NCBI GenBank assembly: GCA_051530055.1
Contig: CM121343.1
Coordinates: 4,030,001 to 4,094,000, forward strand
Reading direction: 5' to 3'
From: Neoechinorhynchus agilis
Taxonomy: Eukaryota; Acanthocephala
Length of the DNA stretch: 64,000 nt
The position numbers and the translations under genes are program-made. Numbering within the stretch: the stretch's first letter is position 1; every line of letters begins with the position of its first letter. Below the pieces are notes generated by a model, which was not told where the DNA came from, did not search any database, and was given only the letters and a program-made list of their open reading frames with translations. Shown here one piece after another: positions 1 to 10,748 of this stretch.

Positions 1-1100
1 TTGAACTATTTAAAGAAAATTTATTTTAAATACCTGATATCGTCTTGGGAGGACTGGAATCATTGTTTACAAGTCTTCAGCCGGTAAATAATTTTTTTAT
101 TTAATAACAAACTGACGATTAACCCTTTTTGCGTTGTTCAAAGAACGTTTTAACAAATTATTTACCGCGGATAAAGACTTGTAAACAATAATTCGGTAAT
201 CATACAGCCCCCGGTACTTCCTCACATATCGCCATTTGAACTATTTTTAGAATATTTATTTTAAATACCTGATATCGTCTTGGGAGGACTGGAATTATTG
301 TTTACAAGTCTTCAGCCGGTAAATAATTTTTTTATTTAATAACAAACTGACGATTAACCCTTTTTGCGTTGTTCAAAGAACGTTTTAACAAATTATTTAC
401 CGCGGATAAAGACTTGTAAACAATAATTCTGTAATCATACAGCCCCCGGTACTTCCTCACATATCGCCATTTGAACTATTTAAAGAAAATTTATTTTAAA
501 TACCTGATATCGTCTTGGGAGGACTGGAATCATTGTTTACAAGTCTTCAGCCGGTAAATAATTTATTTAATAACAAACTGACGATTAACCCTTTTTGCGT
601 TGTTCAAAGAACGTTTTAACAAATTATTTACCGCGGATAAAGACTTGTAAACAATAATTCTGTAATCATACAGCCCCCGGTACTTCCTCACATATCGCCA
701 TTTGAACTATTTTTAGAATATTTATTTTAAATACCTGATATCGTCTTGGGAGGACTGGAATCATTGTTTACAAGTCTTCAGCCGGTAAATAATTTTTTTA
801 TTTAATAACAAACTGACAATGAACCCTTTTTGCGTTGTTCAAATAACGTTTTTCACAAATTATTTACCGCGGATGAAGACTTGTAAACAATAATTCGGTA
901 ATCATACAGCCCCCGGTACTTCCTCACATATCGCCATTTGAACTATTTTTAGAATATTTATTTTAAATACCTGATATCGTCTTGGGAGGACTGGAATCAT
1001 TGTTTACTAGTCTTCAGCCGGCAAATAATTTTTTTATTTAATAACAAACTGATGATGAACTCCTTCTACGTGGTTAAAAGAACGTTTTTAACAAATTATT
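1..1100. repeat. 235-bp tandem satellite, about 4.7 copies, each unit an imperfect palindrome
   Basis: Units begin at 1, 236, 471, 702 and 938, each starting TTGAACTATT; the last is diverged and truncated near 1100. Units are about 97% alike. Each contains two inverted arms of about 33 bases (around 57-93 and 157-192 in the first unit) sharing TTGTTTACAAGTCTT and its complement, so a single unit can fold into a long hairpin. No coding potential is seen. The array may continue beyond the left edge of the window. Confidence 0.93.
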
Positions 1101-1259
1101 GATCCAAAGAATTCAGGAATGTTTCGATTCTTTAGCATATTTGTGGCTCAGCCGGATAGATTTTTTAGTATATATTTGAGGTTGCTCAAATTCCCTTGGC
1201 TGATTTGGGCACACAGTCCAATGATTTATTAGCCAGGAAAGAACTGGTCTACGCTAAAT

Positions 1260-1415
1260 ACCCACGACCGTACAATTATGAGTCTGTACATTCCTACGGA
1301 TATTCAGATACCTCCCGAGGAGGCGGAACTCATCAGTGAGCTCCCTCTCTTCAACGAAGTATATCGTTCCCTTTGGTTATGGGTCATCGGCGGTAACGGA
1401 TTCGAACCCTTGATC
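1260..1415 (-). mobile_element. tRNA-derived SINE, partial copy
   Basis: On the minus strand a perfect Pol III B box, GGTTCGAATCC, lies at about 1398-1408. It is followed by a tail shared with two better copies at 56.8 kb and 57.2 kb, including TTACCGCCGATGAC and the downstream segment ending in GGTATCTGAATATCCG. The A-box half is missing or diverged. The assignment rests on the three-way match and the box motif. Confidence 0.7.
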
Positions 1416-1629
1416 AAAACAATTCAGTAATGTTTCGATTCTTTGGCGACGGCTGATAATTTATTTTTCATTGGGCCCATCACCTACCGATCTGCTTCAG
1501 CGATTAAAATAACATTAATACCCCGGCAATGCCGCGGCCATCAAGGAAGCTGCCGAACAATCATAACCTATGGGTAATGCGGATTTGATATGACTGCGAA
1601 ATAGAATTTATACAGAAATTAATCGAATT

Positions 1630-1935
1630 TGAATACCCATGGGTGAGAGGTGATTTATTAAAAAATTCGAGGTCTCTAATTTAGCTAGTGCCTTAATATA
1701 ATTCTTCTCCTTTATTACTACTGTTAAATCGTCGGCATGCATCGTGATTGAACGGCAAATCGAGCAATTACATACTATGTATTGGGAAACTAGGCAAAAT
1801 AAAATAGGCGATAAGGGAGAACCCTGGGGAACTCCTTTGAGTTACCAGTAAACGGGTCGTGTGGGATCATCCGCAAAGATAAACCGCTTTGAATATAATG
1901 TATTGTGGACCATGTGCTCGGAATAAAATGAAACA
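1630..1935 (-). mobile_element. LINE reverse-transcriptase fragment
   Basis: Minus-strand translation gives the reverse-transcriptase signature GVPQGSPLSPILF at about 1795-1835. About 30 residues on comes an ADD box (HADDLTVV). These are typical of non-LTR retrotransposon reverse transcriptases. The reading frame is interrupted upstream of the first motif and no endonuclease or 3' end is seen, so this is a decayed internal fragment. The clade cannot be assigned from so short a piece. Confidence 0.7.
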
Positions 1936-2144
1936 TTTTTGATGGATCGATAATTTCGTCACGTTGCACATTCGGCGTATATGTAAAAAACAACTAAAAA
2001 CTTGCCCACGCAGACCGGCAATCGGTTCGGACTGTAACTCGGTTCGTTCATGCGCGCAAATGTAGTTGGGAACAAAAATTGCGCTCTAGCGAAACCGAAG
2101 GAAGAGGTACCGCCAGATCCAAGGGATATTCGACGGAGGATTTT

Positions 2145-2517
2145 GACCGAAAAAAGTACGGGTCAAGGTCCTCCTGGGCTTCTGACCTCAAAGTCATGTT
2201 TGCCGGCTTCTCGAATCAATTAGCTCGATACCATGATTTCGGTGAGATTGCCAAATGTATCGGTCTTCCGTTATACTGGAAAAGCTTACTGTACAGAGCT
2301 GTGGGTGGTCGTCGGCGAAGCGAGAACATTACATACGACCAAGTCCACAATGTATGGAGCCGGCTATACGATCGCTGTAATGATCGCTGTTCGCAATTTC
2401 TCACTCTTATCACCGCGGGAAAGTCCAATGAGCGAAACAAGATCGAAAGCAAGGACTGGGATCACTTTATGCTCGACGTGGTAAACACACATCCGGGATT
2501 GGAGTTTTTAAAAAAGG
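2145..2517 (+). pseudogene. Inverted partial copy of PP2A B'' exon 1
   Basis: This segment is an almost exact reverse-complement copy of about 5757-6129, the 3' part of exon 1 of the PP2A B'' gene. It encodes the stretch from KKYGSRSSWASDL to PGLEFLKKA in sense orientation on the plus strand. It has no promoter-proximal part, no start of its own and no later exons; its reading frame runs into antisense sequence of the neighbouring copy. Together with 2521-3420 it forms an inverted repeat with arms of about 370 bases around a loop of about 530. It is either a recent rearrangement or an assembly artefact. Confidence 0.9.
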
Positions 2518-2520
2518 CAA

Positions 2521-3420
2521 ATAGTAAAAGATCCATTCTTTTGACCATTTCATTTCTTAGAGTGATGTTTACCTTGTACTTTGTAATTTGTCCTCTTCAG
2601 CGATTAGAAACCATACAAATTCCCAGTAAGACATTCGTCCCTGCCTTATCCTTTCCGTGTTGTACACGGCGGCACCGCTGAATATTCGATCAATAATTCG
2701 TTTTGATATGGCTCTGTTATTATGTTCATAAAGGTCCAAATTTGAAATGAACAAATCGTGATCTGTGTCAATGTCCCAGAATTTACAGTAAATGACATAA
2801 AAGTGCTCATAAGAAAAGTAATCAGTCATTCGATTAATATCATTCTCGGTTTCCAGTTGTTCAATAGAGTCAAGGATATTGCTGTTTCTTAGTTCTCCAA
2901 CAGTAATTTTTCCGTTCCATGATCGATTTACACTAAAATAGATTCTAGATATGACCTGTATATGATATGAACGCGTTTCAGAATGAAAATAATATGGGAA
3001 AAAAGAGGCAAACCGTTATGCAATAGCGAGAAATGAATTCCTTTGCCTTTTTTAAAAACTCCAATCCCGGATGTGTGTTTACCACGTCGAGCATAAAGTG
3101 ATCCCAGTCCTTGCTTTCGATCTTGTTTCGCTCATTGGACTTTCCCGCGGTGATAAGAGTGAGAAATTGCGAACAGCGATCATTACAGCGATCGTATAGC
3201 CGGCTCCATACATTGTGGACTTGGTCGTATGTAATGTTCTCGCTTCGCCGACGACCACCCACAGCTCTGTACAGTAAGCTTTTCCAGTATAACGGAAGAC
3301 CGATACATTTGGCAATCTCACCGAAATCATGGTATCGAGCTAATTGATTCGAGAAGCCGGCAAACATGACTTTGAGGTCAGAAGCCCAGGAGGACCTTGA
3401 CCCGTACTTTTTTCGGTACA
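2521..3420 (-). pseudogene. Direct partial copy of PP2A B'' exons 1 (3' part) and 2
   Basis: This is essentially identical to 5229-6128 at a constant offset of 2708 bases. It carries exon 2 (VISRIYFSVNRSW to EEDKLQST), the intron and the end of exon 1. It stops at the same breakpoint as the inverted copy, inside GTACTTTTTTCGGTAC. It lacks the first two thirds of exon 1 and the last two exons, so it cannot make a full B'' subunit. Confidence 0.92.
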
Positions 3421-3479
3421 GTTGTCCGTCGACTTTAGATGATATTTTGAAAGCCGTCCTAGAATTTCATTCTTCGGGT

Positions 3480-4200
3480 TCTATCGAGGATCAAAAGCAA
3501 ATCTTTGTAAATTGATAAGTAAAGATCGGATTCTTAATCATTGCAAGATATCTTTCCTATTCGAGAATATTGGGACGATTTCTCTCGGTAGCCGAATTTA
3601 GTCTTTTCTACCGAAAATGGATATTTTTTAAGCAGATTAAAAGAATCTACAATTTTGAGCACATGAACAAAAGCGAAGCATTGTAAATTGAAACGTAAAG
3701 ATCGGATTAATCATTGCAAGATATCTTTCCTATTCGAGAATATTGGGACAATTTCTCTCGGTAGCCGAATTTAGTTTTTTCTACCGAAAATGAATATTTT
3801 TAAGCAGATTAAAAGAATCTAATATATTGAGCACATGAACAAAAGCAAAGCATTGTAAATTGATACGTAAGGATCGAATTCTAAATCATTTCAAGATATC
3901 TTTCCTATTCGAGAATATTGGAACAATTTCTCTCGGCAGCCGAATTTAATTTTTTTATTCTGAAAATGGATATTTTTAAGCAGATTAAAAGAATCTACAA
4001 TATTGAGCACATGAAAAAAAGCAAAGCATTGTAAATTGATACGTAAGGATCGAATTCTAAATCATTTCAAGATATCTTTCCTATTCGAGAATATTGGGAC
4101 GATTTCCCTCGGCAGCCGAATTTAATTTTTTTTCTGAAAATGGATATTTTTGAAGAACGCTAAAAGAATTCAGTTTCTTAAGCACTAAAATATGCCAAAT
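3480..4200. repeat. Tandem repeat of about 174 bp, four degenerate copies
   Basis: The landmark CAAGATATCTTTCCTATTCG recurs at 3544, 3717, 3892 and 4068, a period of 173-176 bases. Copies diverge by several percent. The array sits between the duplicated gene fragments and the intact PP2A B'' gene. It has no visible coding potential. Confidence 0.9.
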
Positions 4201-4547
4201 CTACAATTGTTAATTGTGCTTTTGGAATTTATATGGTGTGAATTTTCGAACTAGGACTTGATTCAGGTTGAGGGTTGGAAAGGAGAATTCGATTCTACAA
4301 ATTCTTTGAAAATCGCTTTGCTTAGTGTAGGGAGTTTGGACCGATTCTCTAATCTTGTTTACCTCTATTGGAAGCAAAAGAAAACATAACTATTTATAAC
4401 AACAAACGGGAACTCAAGGACGTAATGTTACAGATTGGAGAAGTTTACCACGGCTTTTCCAGTTGAATGTGCAGTTGTGGACGCCTTATTTGCTTTGTCT
4501 TCATTGGTTAGATTATCCTTGTCGGTACTATTTTGAGCATATAAGTA

Positions 4548-6732
4548 TTAGACTAAAAGAAAAACCCTACACGTTTCATCATCTCCAGTCGTCGTTGAAT
4601 TCTGTGCGTGATCCTCACGTATTAGAATTTCATACTCTTCAGCTGCATAACGAACCCAATTGCTTATTGGTGGACGCTCCGGTCCCTAAAGAAATCGTAT
4701 TTCAACTAGAATCGTTATTCAACAACAACAACAAAGCAACAAACCGCCGTGTCAGCGAATGGGTCCTTTTGGTCATGATCAAGATATTTATGGATGTTTA
4801 TGAAGGTGTCGAAAAAGAGGTGGGCCATTTTGCTTCGTTTCAAATCCATTAAACGTATTTTATTAACTTCCACTGGTCTAATCATGTCAAACATTTGACA
4901 CATTAGGTCTTCAAACTGCATAAACTCGTAATTTAATTTCTCCAGTTGTTGAATCTGTTCCTCGTAAAAGTATTCCAGTTCGTACATGGACAATACGCCG
5001 TCACCGTCAGTGTCCATGATACGGAACCAGTACTCAATGCTAAATTAAGAAGGCAAAAGAATTTAATTTGTCACTCTAAAGTCCGATTCGTCATCAAAGA
5101 ATGAAAACCCAGTTATGCTGACGGTTAATAAATGCTGCTTTTTTGCATTAAACCCATTTAGAGGACATGTTTCAACGCCATGACTCTATGGGTTTTCGTG
5201 AGGAGAGTGTATTTCCAATAATTTAGCAATAGTAAAAGATCCATTCTTTTGACCATTTCATTTCTTAGAGTGATGTTTACCTTGTACTTTGTAATTTGTC
5301 CTCTTCAGCGATTAGAAACCATACAAATTCCCAGTAAGACATTCGTCCCTGCCTTATCCTTTCCGTGTTGTACACGGCGGCACCGCTGAATATTCGATCA
5401 ATAATTCGTTTTGATATGGCTCTGTTATTATGTTCATAAAGGTCCAAATTTGAAATGAACAAATCGTGATCTGTGTCAATGTCCCAGAATTTACAGTAAA
5501 TGACATAAAAGTGCTCATAAGAAAAGTAATCAGTCATTCGATTAATATCATTCTCGGTTTCCAGTTGTTCAATAGAGTCAAGGATATTGCTGTTTCTTAG
5601 TTCTCCAACAGTAATTTTTCCGTTCCATGATCGATTTACACTAAAATAGATTCTAGATATGACCTGTATATGATATGAACGCGTTTCAGAATGAAAATAA
5701 TATGGGAAAAAAGAGGCAAACCGTTATGCAATAGCGAGAAATGAATTCCTTTGCCTTTTTTAAAAACTCCAATCCCGGATGTGTGTTTACCACGTCGAGC
5801 ATAAAGTGATCCCAGTCCTTGCTTTCGATCTTGTTTCGCTCATTGGACTTTCCCGCGGTGATAAGAGTGAGAAATTGCGAACAGCGATCATTACAGCGAT
5901 CGTATAGCCGGCTCCATACATTGTGGACTTGGTCGTATGTAATGTTCTCGCTTCGCCGACGACCACCCACAGCTCTGTACAGTAAGCTTTTCCAGTATAA
6001 CGGAAGACCGATACATTTGGCAATCTCACCGAAATCATGGTATCGAGCTAATTGATTCGAGAAGCCGGCAAACATGACTTTGAGGTCAGAAGCCCAGGAG
6101 GACCTTGACCCGTACTTTTTTCGGTACAATTGTCGGTAAGGAATAACTGTAAAGTGACCAATGGATAAAGGTTCGTCTTCGGAACCAGTGCCATCTTTCT
6201 CTCCCTCTTGCTGCTGCTGCTGCTGCTGCGTGGTCATGGTCGTCGTCGTCGTTGGTGTTTCGGTCGTCGTATCGTCCAAGGTAGTGAAAGTGACGACAGG
6301 CAACACGGACGAGACGGATAAACTACTTTGTTGATGATAGATTGGCGGTGCCGGTAAGTGTGGTCTATCCGGTGACGACGGCGAAGATGATCCAGCACAG
6401 ACTTCAGCGTTTTCAACTTTGGTCGAAACATAATCGCCTTTCGCAAGTCGCAAAGAGTCTTCACACTTTACAAATGAGGTGGAACCATTTTCGAAATTAG
6501 AGAGCGCTCCTCTGAGAACGTCTTGAGTCTCCTGTTGAGTAAGCCACCTCAAGAACAGCTCATTCACTTTGCTTTGAAAAGAAGTCCTATAATCACTGCT
6601 CTGCTGACAGGAAGAATGCGATGATGTATTCGACGAAGACGAGGATTGGCTGGTGGGGCTGATCACTCGCGATCCGTTAGTTCGTTCGATTAAATTCGAT
6701 GATTGCAACCTTTGACCGGAAGGGCCATTCAT
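4548..6732 (-). CDS. PPP2R3: PP2A regulatory subunit B'' (PR72/PR130 type)
   Basis: Four exons read on the minus strand: 6732-5722, 5663-5281, 5039-4745 and 4685-4548. All phases agree and give 608 residues. The protein is a B''-family regulatory subunit that directs PP2A catalytic and scaffold subunits to substrates. Family matches include CIGLPLYWKSLLY, DVVNTHPGLEFLK, YFSYEHFYVIYCKFW, RIIDRIFSGA, SIEYWFRIMDTDGDG, ELEYFYEEQ, FFDTFINIHKYLDHDQKD and the C-terminal WVRYAAEEYEIL. Two calcium-binding EF hands are visible: DTDHDLFISNLDL and DTDGDGVLSMYEL. The N-terminal 190 residues are Ser/Thr-rich with a Gln run and are not conserved. The start is an ATG after non-coding sequence. It lies 287 bases downstream of the BET gene on the same strand. 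Two partial copies of it lie at 2145-3420. Confidence 0.95.
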
Positions 6733-7019
6733 GGTTCGTACTTCGTGGTGCAGATGGTTCGCAATTCCATTATTGTTGTTCCATGCTTCCGTGATTGTTG
6801 TTAAAGCGTTCGTATTCTTTCGTGTTTCTGCTCGCCCGTGATCGTGTCCGTCGTCCGTTTCATTTTCAAAAAAAAGACGTTCCTTCTAAAATGAGTATTT
6901 ATTGGAAACCATTCCGTTCGAAAGATTAGGTGCGTGTTTATAAGAAGCCAATCTCACACGTATAACTAACAATACACTTATAATCACATATCTCGCTTAA
7001 TGCGCTCATCACCCGTTCA

Positions 7020-10000
7020 TCAATCCTTCCTCCGCATAGCGTACTTTTGCAATAAAAGCGGATTGGTCGGCGTGTTCATGATCAAGCGCCGCCTTTCTTC
7101 ACGTGCTTTGACCTTCATCTCTTCCAACTCAGCGTCGCTCTGGGGTAAATGCCGATTTGTGGTGATGGGGGCAGTGGTGGCCGTCGCCGTCGCCGCCGCC
7201 GCCGCAGCAGCCGCCGCCGGCTTACGCTGGTTCTCAGAAGCCATCAATCGACCGTCCTTACCGACGACGGAACCGCTCATTGTACACTCACGACTCCTAT
7301 TCACCATGTATTCCCCCCCTCCCCGCCTTATTCCTCCAACGTCACCTCCTACCCTGCCTCCTACTACCATTGTCGTCGTTTGTCGACGCATGTTAGAGGA
7401 GCTCATGCTCGAAGAATCATTCCGAGATTCCCGATTCCTATCTGCTGGGAAATCCCGATTGATCACTCCAGATCTACGCTCAGGAATACCCTTAGTCATA
7501 TTCTCAACTTGTTTCGATTCCTTCGTTGCCGATATCCTCAACAAACGCTCACGAATCTCAGTCGCCGACTCATGGTGCGTCTCACGTTGCAATGAAGCTT
7601 CTTGCTTCACTGCAACCGGCGATGGGGATTCACTCAACCTTCCAAGAGCCATTCCATCAGGTTGTTGCTTAGTTAGCGAATAACCCGTGTCTTTGGTCGG
7701 CGTTTTCAATCGATCACCTGCTGCCACCGCCATAGGCGGCCTCAACCGGACCTTTTTCCGTTCTGGGTGACCTGCTTTCCTTTCATCACCCTTCTTAGGA
7801 GATCTTCTCCGTCTTACTGCTTTTGAAGAATCGTGGTTCAACAACTGTAATTGACCGCTTTTCCGTTGATTTTCTGAAGACCCGTGCGGCGGACTACTTC
7901 TGTTTTTCCGCTTTTGTGGTTTCATTCTTTTACCCTGGTGACTATTGCCTGGGAGTACCGACTGGGTCCTTTGCTGCTGTCGTTGTTGCACGTAATGCTG
8001 AGAAGATTCGGTCTGTGGTAGTGAACTAGACGAAGGAAGGTGTGGTTGTGAACTATAAGAAGCCTGCGACTGCCTATTGTTGACCATAGAGGTCGGCTGA
8101 TTCGTTGTGGACGACGGAACTGTTGGCTTCGGAGGAGTATACTGCAATGCCCGAAGTCTTTTAAGCTTTGCATCACGAAGAGCCGTGCCGTATGCCTCAT
8201 GCTTTGATGCCACGTATTCGCGGACTTGTGTAATGACCTCTTGGCTCATTTTGTCAAAGGGAATCTCCAGTGCTTCGAAGTCACTTTCTTCCAATATTGA
8301 TTGGATGTTTGGAATCAAAAGTAAAAGAGGCAAAAGATCATCCTGAGACAATTCCTGGATGCATTTTGATAAGTACTCTTCCTCAGCGAAGTTCATTTTA
8401 AAATTCGTCATATCTTCAATCGTCATTTCATTCACGTCTTTATCAGGCAATACGCATTCCTCGCCTTTACTGCTTTTATCCTTCTTATGTTTACTGCTCT
8501 GAGACGTCGTTGAAGAATCATCCACTGGAGGTGCAATAAAGGATTTTGCTGTCCCTACCGTACCTTCGGATTTAAAAAAAGTTTGTTGCTTTATTGGCGG
8601 CGGTTTGACCTTCCTAGCCATCTCTTCCTTTCTATGTACATTTTCAGTGATACTTGATTTAAAAGTTCCGTTATTTCTGGCTTCTAAGATGACAGGATCC
8701 CTGATTTCAACCAATTTCGCCTCAGCTAAAGGAGCGGCGATCACTTCTCTTATAGGCGCCTCTGCTGGCCTCTGCTTATAGCCACTTACGGTAACCATCA
8801 ATGGTTCCGCGCCTGATTTTGAAGGGGATAATTCGTCCTTTGCTTGAGCATTACAAACTAATACATCGGATGAAAGCTTTTTCCGCTTAGCTTCAATATC
8901 TTCTAATCGACCGGATGCTATTTCAAATTCAGAACATTTAATCCGTTCCGACTTTCGAGAGGAACTCGTCTGCCGGATTCTTCGTTTTCTGGCTAGTGGC
9001 GTTCTTGGGGGTACCTGTGCGTTATCATCCAGAAGACTTTCTCCGATCTCTATCATAAATTCCAAATTCTCAATAATAACTTCGGCTCGTTCAATATCCA
9101 CTACATGAGAAACTGAAGTTCTTAGACGTGTCATAATATTGTCAAGGGTATCAATATTCTTCACTATTGCCGCCGAAACCTCGTCAAATGCACCACACTT
9201 CTCATCATCACGCGTCTCTTGGGTAACCACCACCTCTTTTGCTAGTAATCGTGGTTGAGTTGGTACCGCAGCAACGGCAGAAGAAGAAAGCGGCGGTGGG
9301 CTGGGCGACGGCACCGATGGTGGTTGCGGCGGCGGCGGCGGCGGTGGTGGTGGTTGCGGCGGCGGCGGCAGCGGCGGTGGACTTGGCAGTGGAAGTGTTT
9401 GCTGTGTTGTTTCTTCCAAAACGGCTTCCGGCACGATCGGAGCAACTGGTTGCGGCGCTGAAGGAATGGTTGGCACGGTGGCTGCTGAATCTACGGCTAC
9501 ATCTTCTGACTGGGTGGTTGTGTTGTCAAGTTTTATGATATTTGTTGAAAGTTCACTCAATAGTTTCTCCGCGGCCTGCTCGAATTTTCTCCCAAGTCGG
9601 CCATAGAAAGATCCTCTGCCGTTATAATCATAGCAGTTGGCCACGATCAATCGTAAGTCTGCCTTGAACAACTCTACGTCGTCACCATACTCAATTGAAT
9701 AAATTTTGGACTTTATTGTTGATAAATCCATAGGATTTTTTATGATTTGAAAATAATCGTCAATTCGTAGAATACTTCGGTCGAGTGGTGCATGAAAAGG
9801 CTGCGTGAACGAGTACTTTACAGGGTCGGTTAGCAAATCGTCAACGACTTGCAAGCATAATGTCATTTTAGCAGACAGTGGAGCGATTGGTGCGGCCAGC
9901 AGAGGTGGTGGTGGTGGTGGTGGCGGCGGTGGTGGTTTTGCAGTACTCTGTGCAGCGACGGTTAAATCAGTTTCATTCACAGTTGTAGCACACGGAGGGG

Positions 10001-10748
10001 CATTGGGCTGTACAGCGGAAGCTGCCTTCACAGACTGACGTTGACTCGGTAACGGTTGTGGTGGTAATGGATTTGATTCCGCGAGTGCCGATCTGTTGTT
10101 TTTTTCAACAACTTTTCTTCGCTTTAATTGTTTGTTTGTTGCGCCGTATTCGTTAGGAGGCGAATCGAGTGAGAACAGTTCAGCGAGAGACTCCTTAGTT
10201 CGTTTTCTTCGGTTTTTCTGAACCGTCGTGGACGACTGAGTAGGCAAAGAGTGTGTCCTCAAATCGGGACTTTCGAAGGATAACATCAGCTCTTCCCTGA
10301 AGCAGCAGGCTAAGCCGCGGCACATTACGTGGACGTCCTCCGATGGTTTATTGTAAACCATGCAATTAAGCAACATAATGTTAACGTCAGAAATAAATTC
10401 GTTCTGATTCGTATAATAGTCACCGTTGAGTTTTTCGCGAATTGTCTGTAAGTCCATCGGTTTACCCACAATGCTCGGGTAGTCCGGTAAATCAAGCCCA
10501 AAATCAAATACCGGTTTATGGAATGGCCAAGCATATTTATAACGGTGAACTATATTCCATGTAGTCTTAGCAGCGAGTAAGCCATTTGTCTGTCTTGTCA
10601 CACCTTCGCTGGAAGCAAGAAGACCAGCGATCTCGATGCTCAACCTCGTCGCCGCTAATTGATCATTTTCATGTTTATCGTTTACCTTGGATAAATCCGC
10701 TGATGCCGCCGCCACATTTCCTTCCTTATCTAACACATCGGACTCCAT
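7020..10748 (-). CDS. fs(1)h: BET-family double-bromodomain protein (BRD2/3/4, fs(1)h type)
   Basis: A single exon of 1242 residues from the ATG at 10748; the open frame extends a little upstream but without another ATG. BET proteins bind acetylated histones and recruit transcription-elongation factors. Bromodomain 1 (about residues 55-160) has the WPF shelf (YAWPFHKPV) and the acetyl-lysine Asn in CMVYNKPSEDV. Bromodomain 2 (about 295-400) keeps PMDLSTIKSKI and the Asn in NCYDYNGRG, but its shelf reads TQPF instead of WPF. An ET domain lies at about 773-846 (IPNIQSILEESDFEALEIPF and onward). Between and after the domains are long Pro runs, basic Lys/Arg-Ser tracts and an Ala run. A vertebrate-type C-terminal P-TEFb-binding motif is not recognisable. 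BRD2, 3 and 4 cannot be told apart here; many invertebrates have one BET gene. Confidence 0.93.
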   Translation of the reverse strand: MESDVLDKEGNVAAASADLSKVNDKHENDQLAATRLSIEIAGLLASSEGVTRQTNGLLAAKTTWNIVHRYKYAWPFHKPVFDFGLDLPDYPSIVGKPMDLQTIREKLNGDYYTNQNEFISDVNIMLLNCMVYNKPSEDVHVMCRGLACCFREELMLSFESPDLRTHSLPTQSSTTVQKNRRKRTKESLAELFSLDSPPNEYGATNKQLKRRKVVEKNNRSALAESNPLPPQPLPSQRQSVKAASAVQPNAPPCATTVNETDLTVAAQSTAKPPPPPPPPPPPLLAAPIAPLSAKMTLCLQVVDDLLTDPVKYSFTQPFHAPLDRSILRIDDYFQIIKNPMDLSTIKSKIYSIEYGDDVELFKADLRLIVANCYDYNGRGSFYGRLGRKFEQAAEKLLSELSTNIIKLDNTTTQSEDVAVDSAATVPTIPSAPQPVAPIVPEAVLEETTQQTLPLPSPPPLPPPPQPPPPPPPPPQPPSVPSPSPPPLSSSAVAAVPTQPRLLAKEVVVTQETRDDEKCGAFDEVSAAIVKNIDTLDNIMTRLRTSVSHVVDIERAEVIIENLEFMIEIGESLLDDNAQVPPRTPLARKRRIRQTSSSRKSERIKCSEFEIASGRLEDIEAKRKKLSSDVLVCNAQAKDELSPSKSGAEPLMVTVSGYKQRPAEAPIREVIAAPLAEAKLVEIRDPVILEARNNGTFKSSITENVHRKEEMARKVKPPPIKQQTFFKSEGTVGTAKSFIAPPVDDSSTTSQSSKHKKDKSSKGEECVLPDKDVNEMTIEDMTNFKMNFAEEEYLSKCIQELSQDDLLPLLLLIPNIQSILEESDFEALEIPFDKMSQEVITQVREYVASKHEAYGTALRDAKLKRLRALQYTPPKPTVPSSTTNQPTSMVNNRQSQASYSSQPHLPSSSSLPQTESSQHYVQQRQQQRTQSVLPGNSHQGKRMKPQKRKNRSSPPHGSSENQRKSGQLQLLNHDSSKAVRRRRSPKKGDERKAGHPERKKVRLRPPMAVAAGDRLKTPTKDTGYSLTKQQPDGMALGRLSESPSPVAVKQEASLQRETHHESATEIRERLLRISATKESKQVENMTKGIPERRSGVINRDFPADRNRESRNDSSSMSSSNMRRQTTTMVVGGRVGGDVGGIRRGGGEYMVNRSRECTMSGSVVGKDGRLMASENQRKPAAAAAAAAATATATTAPITTNRHLPQSDAELEEMKVKAREERRRLIMNTPTNPLLLQKYAMRRKD

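Noticed and set aside
1-1100. A telomere-proximal repeat
   Set aside because: Units are 235 bp without a short telomeric motif, and genes follow at once; position in the chromosome cannot be told.
2079-2681. A 200-codon plus-strand gene
   Set aside because: It is a chimera of the inverted PP2A B'' exon copy and antisense sequence of the neighbouring copy, starting without ATG.
7149-7595. Arg-rich and Ala-rich plus-strand open frames
   Set aside because: They are antisense to the low-complexity C-terminus of the BET protein and follow from its GC-rich repeats.
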